Made by a program: the position numbers and the translations under genes. Positions 1 to 3,994 of a stretch of DNA of 5,882 nt are shown here, piece by piece. The stretch lies in contig DAOUMF010000120.1 in the NCBI GenBank assembly GCA_034411955.1, forward strand, positions 1 through 5,882, written 5' to 3'. How positions within the stretch are numbered: position 1 is the first letter of the stretch; each line of letters begins with the position of its first letter. The notes under the pieces are model-generated. The model ran no database searches. It was not told the origin of the DNA and worked only from the letters and a program-made list of their open reading frames with translations. Source of the DNA: DAOUMF01 sp034411955 (GTDB taxonomy: Bacteria; Chloroflexota; Dehalococcoidia; SM23-28-2; RBG-16-64-32).

Positions 1-282
1 GCTCTGGAGGTCATCGTGGGGGGAGCGTCCAGGCGGGCGGCTGGAGAGCTCTTCGGAGAGGGCCTGGGCTGGGTGGCTCACGGCAGCGGCGAGGATATCG
101 TCCTTGGAGCCGAAGTGTCGCTGCACGGTGCGCACGGCGACATCGGCTTGCTCGGCGATTTCGGCAATGGTGACGGCGTAGTAGCGCTTGGTGGCGAGGA
201 GCCTGACGAGGGCCGTCTCGATGTCTCTGCGAGTGCGCTCGGTCTTCTTGGCCCGCTTGGCCATGGAGTAGCGTCGGGGCAT
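1..282 (-). CDS. TetR/AcrR-family transcriptional regulator, N-terminal part (3' end beyond window)
   Basis: The reading frame starts at an ATG whose first base is position 282 and stays open for 94 codons to the window start, so the C-terminal ligand-binding domain is missing. After a basic leader (residues 1-19, many Arg/Lys), residues 20-70 form a classic TetR helix-turn-helix. It has the IAEIAEQADVAVRTVQRHFGSK pattern split over helices 2-3 and the start of helix 4, with the family's F-x-S-K-D-D-I-L ending. Such proteins are dimeric repressors that release DNA on binding a small molecule, often controlling a neighbouring efflux or catabolic gene. The ligand cannot be inferred here. An internal ATG at 264 is an alternative start. 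Neither start has a Shine-Dalgarno sequence, but a TAGAAT box lies just upstream, so a nearly leaderless mRNA is possible. The gene is divergent from the LPPTG surface protein. The family call is secure; the target is unknown. Confidence 0.88.
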   Translation of the reverse strand, partial: MPRRYSMAKRAKKTERTRRDIETALVRLLATKRYYAVTIAEIAEQADVAVRTVQRHFGSKDDILAAAVSHPAQALSEELSSRPPGRSPHDDLQS

Positions 283-291
283 GACGTCTGA

Positions 292-304
292 ATTCTAACG
301 CGTT
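292..304 (-). promoter_or_regulatory. Possible TetR-gene -10 box with overlapping palindromic operator
   Basis: On the minus strand, TAGAAT (297-292) matches the sigma-70 -10 consensus at five of six positions and ends 10 bases before the ATG at 282. The perfect 8-bp palindrome AACGCGTT (297-304) abuts it, which is where a TetR-type autorepressor would bind. No convincing -35 hexamer is visible at 16-18 nt spacing. An 8-bp palindrome is short and may be chance. Confidence 0.3.
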
Positions 305-462
305 CGTAAGGGTGAGGGCGAGGGGGCCAGCGGGCATAGGGCGCACGTTTCGGGCAGGGTTAACCGGAGGAGTCAGGGCGCGTTTAACCACCAAGACGGG
401 GAGGAATGGGGGCGGAAGCACTGTGCGTCCTGCAAACGAAGCAGGGGGAGTTCTCTATCCAG

Positions 463-469
463 AAGGAGG
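463..469 (+). promoter_or_regulatory. Shine-Dalgarno AAGGAGG for the LPPTG surface protein
   Basis: AAGGAGG lies 5 nt before the ATG at 475. It decides the start: the same frame is open from an ATG at 406, but that codon has its GGAGG only one base away, and starting there would put 23 polar residues in front of the signal peptide. Confidence 0.85.
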
Positions 470-474
470 CAAGC

Positions 475-1143
475 ATGTCCACAAGGTCTCTCCTGAGTGC
501 CATCATCGGACTGGGACTGCTGGCGGCGGCGGCCGTCCTCGGGGTCGCCACGGTGCAGAGCACCGCCGCTCTCCAAGTCCTGTCGATCGATGCGACGCCG
601 GAGACGGACACCAACCTGGTGGGCGATGACCACACTGTTGGGGCCACGGTCACTGACGGCGGCGGGGTGCCGGAAGGGCCCGTCCAGGTAAGCTTCGACA
701 TTATCGATGGGCCCAACACGGACGCGCCCGTAACCTGCAGCCCGAACGAAGACTGCACCACGGACGAGACGGGGCAGGTGAACGGCACCTACACCGGCGA
801 CGGCGGCGTCGGCACGGACACGATCGAGGTCTGCGTCTGGGGTTCCATTCCCCAGGGCGTCGCTGGCGCGATCCAACTGGAGCCTATCGAATGCGACGAG
901 GTCACTAAGACGTGGGAGGAGCCGACCCCGACGCCCACGCCGACTCCCACGGCCACGCCCACTCCGACGCCAACCCCCACCCCCACGGCTACGCCACCTG
1001 TGGAAGAGGCCCCGGATGTCTTGCCGCCCACGGGCTCGGAGCCGGCGGCGGGCTCCGCCTTCCCCTGGGCCGTCGTGGCGCTGGCGCTGGGCGGTCTGAC
1101 CCTGCTGGCCGGCGGCGCTGCGCTGCTCAAGCGGGCTCGCTAG
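475..1143 (+). CDS. Secreted Ig-like protein with Pro-Thr stalk and LPPTG cell-wall sorting signal
   Basis: The protein is 222 residues, exported and probably surface-anchored; its partner or function is unknown. Residues 1-32 are a signal peptide: a short basic start (Ser-Thr-Arg), a hydrophobic core around 6-27, and a small-residue region STAA at 29-32. Residues 33-145 resemble a bacterial Ig-like (Big_1/invasin-type) fold, with the alternating pattern HTVGATVTDGGG...GPVQVSFDI. Four cysteines (88, 94, 120, 140) may form two disulfides. Residues 150-175 are a Pro-Thr/Pro-Ala spacer of the kind that carries a domain away from the cell. The C-terminus is a textbook sortase signal: LPPTG at 183-187, a hydrophobic stretch at about 199-217, and the basic tail KRAR. 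No sortase gene is visible in the window. The gene is divergent from the TetR gene, which could regulate it, and convergent with the Tag-like gene. No clear -35/-10 pair is seen upstream. Confidence 0.85.
   Translation: MSTRSLLSAIIGLGLLAAAAVLGVATVQSTAALQVLSIDATPETDTNLVGDDHTVGATVTDGGGVPEGPVQVSFDIIDGPNTDAPVTCSPNEDCTTDETGQVNGTYTGDGGVGTDTIEVCVWGSIPQGVAGAIQLEPIECDEVTKTWEEPTPTPTPTPTATPTPTPTPTPTATPPVEEAPDVLPPTGSEPAAGSAFPWAVVALALGGLTLLAGGAALLKRAR
922..999 (+). repeat. In-gene Pro-Thr codon repeat (surface stalk)
   Basis: About 26 codons alternate CCN and ACN (with GCN at two places), encoding PTPTPTPTPTATPT-type sequence. The third bases vary (ccg, ccc, cca, act, acg), so the peptide is conserved more strictly than the DNA. 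This argues for selection on a rigid extended linker, although slippage may still alter its length between strains. Confidence 0.9.
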
Positions 1144-1209
1144 CTCAAGGGGCTAGGCCCTAAACGGTCGCGATGGCCAGCGACGAACTGCCCGACTGGG
1201 TTGTGGGTC

Positions 1210-1264
1210 GCTGAAGCGGCCCGAAGTCGACACGGCGGCGGCCGGTGTGGACGTCTGCAGCTAC
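1210..1264. repeat. Intergenic inverted-repeat element, possible dispersed repeat copy or bidirectional terminator
   Basis: This lies in the 132-bp gap between two convergent genes. It contains an imperfect hairpin at 1226-1252: outer GTC/GAC, one G-G mismatch, then ACAC/GTGT around a GC-rich loop. The segment begins GCTGAAG (1210-1216) and ends CTGCAGCTAC (1255-1264). The same two end words bracket the hairpin at 4820-4858, which also lies between convergent genes. There is no T-tract, so a terminator role is only suggested by position. Confidence 0.35.
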
Positions 1265-1275
1265 GCGGGTCGTCG

Positions 1276-1770
1276 CTAGTGGGTGGGCGTGCGGCCGCGG
1301 GAGGCGCACCAGTCCTCGTAGGAGGGGACGTCCTCGTTGACCACCCAGAGGAAGTAGTAGCAGCCCATGTCACCGACGAACTTGAAGCGTTTGCGCAGGT
1401 CCTTCACTGTGCCCTCGAAGCCATCGTGGGAGCGGAGGTAGGTACGGAAGCCCTGCCCTGAGCCCGCCGAAGGGCTGCCGTGCTGCCGCTCCAACTCCAG
1501 CATCTGGTGAGCGTTGTCGACGGTGGCCTCGATCTTGCGCCGGTTGCGGATCACACGCGGGTCCCCGGTTAGGGCGTCGAGGTCGTCCGGGGTGAGGGCG
1601 GCGACGGCGGCGGGATCGAAGCCGCGGAACGCCTCGCGGATGCCGGGCCACTTGTTCTCGACGACCTTCCAGGAGATGCCCGTCTGGAAGACCGCTCTGC
1701 TCATGACCTCGAGGTAGTCGGCGAGCGCGCGGGGCTCGATGCGTTCGGGCGCGCGGTGCTCGTTAGGCAT
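1276..1770 (-). CDS. DNA-3-methyladenine glycosylase I (Tag)-like HhH-GPD protein, divergent subfamily
   Basis: The protein is 164 residues, against about 187 for E. coli Tag. Residues 27-88 align with the Tag core from memory: GISW (31-34), the FDP-x-x-V-A motif (51-56), V-I-R-N-R-R-K-I (73-80) and V-D-N-A (84-87). Residues 128-142 (KRFKFVG, then C-Y-x-F) match the Tag C-terminal helix. Tag excises alkylated adenine from DNA in base-excision repair. However, the N-terminal Cys/Tyr/His segment of Tag (Zn ligands and base-pocket tyrosines) is absent, and the pocket Glu aligns with Ala26, so activity on 3-methyladenine is doubtful. Residues 99-107 are an extra Ser/Gly-rich loop encoded by a REP-like repeat. 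The start is set by AAGGAG 7 nt upstream; an in-frame ATG at 1800 has no such site. The amidase gene lies upstream on the same strand, separated by a hairpin. Confidence 0.8.
   Translation of the reverse strand: MPNEHRAPERIEPRALADYLEVMSRAVFQTGISWKVVENKWPGIREAFRGFDPAAVAALTPDDLDALTGDPRVIRNRRKIEATVDNAHQMLELERQHGSPSAGSGQGFRTYLRSHDGFEGTVKDLRKRFKFVGDMGCYYFLWVVNEDVPSYEDWCASRGRTPTH
1450..1477. repeat. REP-like GC-rich repeat inserted in frame in the Tag-like gene
   Basis: The sequence contains CCCTGAGCCCGCCGAAGGG (1456-1474), an imperfect palindrome with CCCT/AGGG ends. It resembles the CCCTTCGACNNGCTCAGGG family of small interspersed repeats that I recall from many GC-rich genomes. It supplies about nine codons (Ser-Pro-Ser-Ala-Gly-Ser-Gly-Gln-Gly) that interrupt otherwise family-like sequence and keeps the frame. 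Only one copy is present in the window, so the family membership rests on recall. Confidence 0.5.
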
Positions 1771-1777
1771 GAAATCG

Positions 1778-1783
1778 CTCCTT
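1778..1783 (-). promoter_or_regulatory. Shine-Dalgarno AAGGAG for the Tag-like gene
   Basis: AAGGAG on the minus strand is 7 nt before the ATG at 1770. It rules out the in-frame ATG at 1800, which would place this site inside the coding region. Confidence 0.8.
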
Positions 1784-1803
1784 GTCCAGCGGATAGCCAA
1801 CGG

Positions 1804-1831
1804 GGGGCAGCCTCGCGAACGAGGCGTCCCC
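1804..1831 (-). terminator. Strong hairpin after the amidase gene, candidate terminator
   Basis: On the minus strand a perfect 6-bp stem GCCTCG/CGAGGC closes a TTCG tetraloop (1810-1825). The stem is extended by GGGG/CCCC across a 2x2 internal loop, for ten pairs in total. It begins 25 bases after the amidase stop codon and precedes the Tag-like gene. No run of T follows, so it is not a classic intrinsic terminator. It could instead slow RNA decay or be a REP-type element. Confidence 0.5.
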
Positions 1832-1856
1832 TGAGTAGTACGTTCCTGACGAGGTC

Positions 1857-3299
1857 CTAGGGTGACACCGCCGCCGCCGAGACGGGCGGGCGGCGGTCGG
1901 CCCAGGGTCGGGCCTGCTCAAGCTGGGCGGCGAGTCGGAAGAGGGTGGCCTCGTCCCCGAAGCGACCGACGAAGTGGGTGCCTATGGGGAGGCCCTCGTC
2001 GTTCCAGTAGAGGGGAACGGAGATGGCGGGCTGGCCGGTGGCGTTGCAGATGGGGGTGAAGGGGATGAAGAGAGCCGCCCGCGTGTACGGCTGGAGCGGG
2101 TTTCCCGGGGCTGGATCGAATGCGCCCAAGGGCGGGGGTGGCTCGCCCACGGTGGGTGTGAGCCAGATATCGTAGTCGACGAAGAAGCGGGCGATATCAC
2201 GGCTTAGCCGGTGGAGGTCCTGGATGCCCAGGATGTACTCGGAGGCCTTCTGCTGACGGCCCATCTGGTACAGGCCCCAGGTAAGCGGCTCGAAGTGCTC
2301 TGGCGCGGGCGTCCGGCCGGTGTGGCGGGCCCAGCCGTCGATGGTGGCCGCGACCCCCGAACCGGCTATGACGTTGATGACGGCCTGGGTCAGTTGTTCC
2401 GGGGGGACGGTGGGAGAGTCCTCCACGACCTCGTGGCCGAGGTCGGCGCAGAGGGCGGCGGCGTCGTTGGCGGCGGCGACGCAATCGGGGTGGACGGTGC
2501 TGCCGGTGGGGCTGTGGGTGGTGAAAGCGATGCGGAGCTTTCCGGGGTCGGCGCCGACTTCTTCCAGGAAGGGTCGCTCCGGGAGCGGGGCCCAGTAGGG
2601 GTCGCCAAGGTCAGGGCCGGAGGAGGCGTCGAGGAGGGCAGCGCTGTCGCGGACGGAGCGGGTGAGGGCGTGCTGGACCACCAGACCGCTCCAGTCTTCG
2701 CCGAGATCGGGGCCTAGGGGGTTGCGGGCCCGGGTGGGCTTGAGGCCGAATACTCCGCAGCAGGAGGCCGGGATGCGGATGGAGCCACCGCCGTCGCCGC
2801 CCTGGGCCATAGGCACGATGCCCGCAGCTACGGCGGCCGCGGAGCCACCGCTGGAGCCGCCGGGGGTGCGGTTAGTGTCCCAGGGGTTGTGGGTAGGGCC
2901 GAAGAGGCGGGGCTCGGTGGTGGGAAGGAGACCGAACTCCGGGGTGTTGGTCTTTCCGAGAATGATGAGGCCGCCGCGCTTGTACCGCGCCACCAGCTCC
3001 GTGTCGTGGTCAGACACGTAATCGCTCAGGAAGCTCGATCCTTCCGTGAGACGGACGCCGGCGTACTGGGCGACGATGTCCTTTAGGAGGAAGGGGACGC
3101 CTGTGAAGGGGCCGTCGGGGAGGGTGCCGGAGGCGACCTTGCGGGCCTCGGCGTACATGGGGGTGATGACGGCGTTGAGAGTGGGGTTGAGGCGCTCGAT
3201 GCGCTCGATGGCGGCGTCAACGAGTTCGATGGGCTTGACCTGTTTGCGGCGCACGAGGTCGGCCTGGGCGGTGGCGTCGAGGAAAGCGAGATCGTCCAT
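1857..3299 (-). CDS. Amidase-signature hydrolase, NylA (6-aminohexanoate cyclic-dimer hydrolase)-like
   Basis: This 480-residue protein is full length for the family. Amidase-signature enzymes hydrolyse C-N amide bonds with a Ser-cisSer-Lys triad, and all three parts are visible: Lys73 in PFLLKD, the cis-Ser in PGGSSGGSAAA (Ser149/150), and the nucleophile Ser173 in GGDGGGSIRIPAS. The N-terminus (DATAQADLVRRKQVKPIELV), GKTNTPEFG, the NPW after TEP, and the C-terminal GQPAISVPL and GLPIGTHFVG resemble NylA-type amidases more than GatA. No GatB/GatC neighbours are present, so a role in tRNA-Gln amidation is unlikely. No signal peptide is seen, so it is probably cytoplasmic. Its substrate is unknown; NylA-like proteins act on varied linear or cyclic amides. 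The start has AGGAGG 5 nt upstream. An in-frame ATG at 3335 would lie upstream of the predicted transcription start and is not used here. The gene follows the DUF4405 gene but appears to have its own promoter. Confidence 0.92.
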   Translation of the reverse strand: MDDLAFLDATAQADLVRRKQVKPIELVDAAIERIERLNPTLNAVITPMYAEARKVASGTLPDGPFTGVPFLLKDIVAQYAGVRLTEGSSFLSDYVSDHDTELVARYKRGGLIILGKTNTPEFGLLPTTEPRLFGPTHNPWDTNRTPGGSSGGSAAAVAAGIVPMAQGGDGGGSIRIPASCCGVFGLKPTRARNPLGPDLGEDWSGLVVQHALTRSVRDSAALLDASSGPDLGDPYWAPLPERPFLEEVGADPGKLRIAFTTHSPTGSTVHPDCVAAANDAAALCADLGHEVVEDSPTVPPEQLTQAVINVIAGSGVAATIDGWARHTGRTPAPEHFEPLTWGLYQMGRQQKASEYILGIQDLHRLSRDIARFFVDYDIWLTPTVGEPPPPLGAFDPAPGNPLQPYTRAALFIPFTPICNATGQPAISVPLYWNDEGLPIGTHFVGRFGDEATLFRLAAQLEQARPWADRRPPVSAAAVSP

Positions 3300-3304
3300 G
3301 AGGT

Positions 3305-3310
3305 CCTCCT
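3305..3310 (-). promoter_or_regulatory. Shine-Dalgarno AGGAGG for the amidase gene
   Basis: AGGAGG is 5 nt before the ATG at 3299 on the minus strand. With the predicted promoter (-10 at 3342-3337, transcription start near 3330) it gives a leader of about 30 nt, which excludes the ATG at 3335. Confidence 0.85.
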
Positions 3311-3329
3311 GGAGCGTGTGTGAGTTCGA

Positions 3330-3373
3330 CTCCATTACCGTGCCAGATTGGGGCGGGGAGCGTCAAGGGCGGG
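3330..3373 (-). repeat. Direct repeat copy 1 (promoter-bearing, upstream of the amidase gene)
   Basis: This 44-bp segment matches 3725-3767 with a few substitutions and one gap. The longest unbroken shared block is the 16-mer GTGCCAGATTGGGGCG (3340-3355 and 3735-3750), followed by the shared GTCAAGGGCGGG. It ends directly at the stop codon of the DUF4405 gene. Confidence 0.85.
3337..3366 (-). promoter_or_regulatory. Predicted sigma-70-type promoter of the amidase gene
   Basis: On the minus strand TTGACG (3366-3361) is followed by an 18-nt spacer ending TGG, then CACGGT (3342-3337). The -10 is weak overall but keeps the two most important bases (A at position 2, T at position 6) and has the extended TGn. 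The same arrangement recurs upstream of the DUF4405 gene, which strengthens the call. Confidence 0.55.
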
Positions 3374-3673
3374 TCACTGCTCCCCCAGCAGCGCCCGCCG
3401 GCTCATGGTGACGATCCAGCGCCAGTGAAGGACAAGGTGGAGGCAGATGACGGCGAGCAGGGCGACGCCTGCCCAGTCGTGGATGTCGAGCCAGTCGCTG
3501 CGGGTGACGGCCAGGAATTCGTCCTGGCCGGGCGACTGGCCGGCTCCGCGGCCGCCCTGGAAGCCGTCGCCGTGCTCCAGGGCCAGCCAGAGGACGAAAC
3601 CGGAGAACACCTCGAGCAGGAAGGCGAGGAAGGCGGACGCAGCTATTAGGTAGAGCATCGAACCCTTTCTCAC
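3374..3673 (-). CDS. Small DUF4405-like membrane protein (putative two-helix cytochrome b-type)
   Basis: The 99-residue protein has two membrane segments, about 7-31 and 67-87, joined by a Gly/Gln-rich loop (35-55) and ending in a basic tail (MSRRALLGEQ). The block WLDIHDWAGVALLAV followed by CLHLVLHWRWI is characteristic of DUF4405 and cytochrome-b561-like proteins. His65 sits at the membrane edge before helix 2, and His79 and His83 lie within it, where such families bind heme or pair with redox partners. Heme binding is inference. Two helices are fewer than in a full b-type cytochrome, so it may work as an oligomer. The GTG start at 3673 has GGAGGA close upstream; an ATG at residue 6 is the alternative. 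The gene lies between two copies of a promoter-bearing repeat and is divergent from the CRP-family gene. An electron-transfer or anchoring role is plausible but unproven. Confidence 0.75.
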   Translation of the reverse strand: MRKGSMLYLIAASAFLAFLLEVFSGFVLWLALEHGDGFQGGRGAGQSPGQDEFLAVTRSDWLDIHDWAGVALLAVICLHLVLHWRWIVTMSRRALLGEQ

Positions 3674-3677
3674 GGCA

Positions 3678-3683
3678 TCCTCC
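3678..3683 (-). promoter_or_regulatory. Shine-Dalgarno GGAGGA for the DUF4405-like gene
   Basis: GGAGGA is 4 nt before the GTG at 3673 on the minus strand and favours that start over the ATG five codons later. Confidence 0.7.
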
Positions 3684-3724
3684 GAATGTAATCGATGGAG
3701 TGACTACGCTGGCCGGGCAGGGGG

Positions 3725-3767
3725 CTCCGTTACGGTGCCAGATTGGGGCGAGAGAGTCAAGGGCGGG
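3725..3767 (-). repeat. Direct repeat copy 2 (promoter-bearing, upstream of the DUF4405-like gene)
   Basis: This 43-bp segment pairs with 3330-3373. Differences are concentrated in the spacer next to the -35 box and at single bases around the -10. The two TTGAC boxes, the CCCCAATCTGG spacer end and the TAA downstream of the -10 are shared. Confidence 0.85.
3732..3760 (-). promoter_or_regulatory. Predicted sigma-70-type promoter of the DUF4405-like gene
   Basis: On the minus strand TTGACT (3760-3755), a 17-nt spacer ending TGG, and CACCGT (3737-3732) form a -35/extended -10 pair. Transcription would start near 3725, leaving a leader of about 50 nt before the GTG at 3673. Confidence 0.55.
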
Positions 3768-3877
3768 GAAACGCCCTCCCGCTGCCCAGACCGACCAGGG
3801 ACGGCCCTCAGGCCGGGCCCCAGGCGGGAGGGGTGTCGCCTGCCTGATCGGTCGGGGCAGAGAGGGGGCGCTCTCAC

Positions 3878-3906
3878 TTGACACGACGAAGGGAGCAGCC
3901 CATCAT
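3878..3906 (+). promoter_or_regulatory. Predicted sigma-70-type promoter of the CRP/FNR-family gene
   Basis: A perfect -35 TTGACA (3878-3883), a 17-nt spacer and CATCAT (3901-3906, four of six matches to TATAAT) predict transcription from about 3913. The resulting leader of about 82 nt contains the palindromic GTGA-N6-TCAC site. Confidence 0.65.
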
Positions 3907-3943
3907 CGTGTGAGCCAGAGTACGACTCGGAGGCGGGACGCGC

Positions 3944-3959
3944 AGTGACGTGCGTCACA
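3944..3959. promoter_or_regulatory. CRP-type operator (AGTGA-N6-TCACA), likely autoregulatory
   Basis: The sequence AGTGACGTGCGTCACA matches the CRP consensus TGTGA-N6-TCACA at nine of ten defined bases. Within it GTGACG and CGTCAC are perfect 6-bp inverted arms. It lies about 30-45 bases downstream of the predicted transcription start of the CRP-family gene, a position that normally blocks transcription. The encoded regulator keeps the matching recognition residues. Confidence 0.65.
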
Positions 3960-3982
3960 CTTGCGCGCAGATTTGTTACTGC

Positions 3983-3987
3983 GGAGG
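3983..3987 (+). promoter_or_regulatory. Shine-Dalgarno GGAGG for the CRP/FNR-family gene
   Basis: GGAGG is 7 nt before the GTG at 3995. It supports that start over the in-frame GTG at 3950, which lies inside the palindromic operator and lacks a ribosome-binding site. Confidence 0.8.
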
Positions 3988-3994
3988 CGACAGA

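Noticed and set aside
16..291. A plus-strand open frame opposite the TetR gene
   Set aside because: The minus-strand frame encodes an unmistakable TetR helix-turn-helix, so this is its antisense shadow.
922..999. Short-period repeat considered as a CRISPR or tandem DNA repeat
   Set aside because: No repeat-spacer structure; the period is codon-scale, varies at third positions and encodes a Pro-Thr stalk.
2211..2717. A 168-codon open frame on the plus strand inside the amidase gene
   Set aside because: A Gly/Val-rich antisense frame of a clear amidase-signature gene, without its own start signals.
3319..3334. TGTGA half-site in the amidase leader as a second CRP operator
   Set aside because: The partner half (CTCCA) matches TCACA at only two of five bases, so one half-site alone is not supportable.
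3300..3335. Twelve-residue N-terminal extension of the amidase from the ATG at 3335
   Set aside because: The ATG overlaps the predicted core promoter and would lie upstream of the transcription start, while the ATG at 3299 has an ideal AGGAGG.
3950..3994. Fifteen-residue Cys-containing N-terminal extension of the CRP-family protein (three Cys, suggesting an FNR-like Fe-S sensor)
   Set aside because: The GTG at 3950 is inside the palindromic operator and has no ribosome-binding site; the GTG at 3995 has GGAGG at 7 nt. The cysteines are probably not translated.
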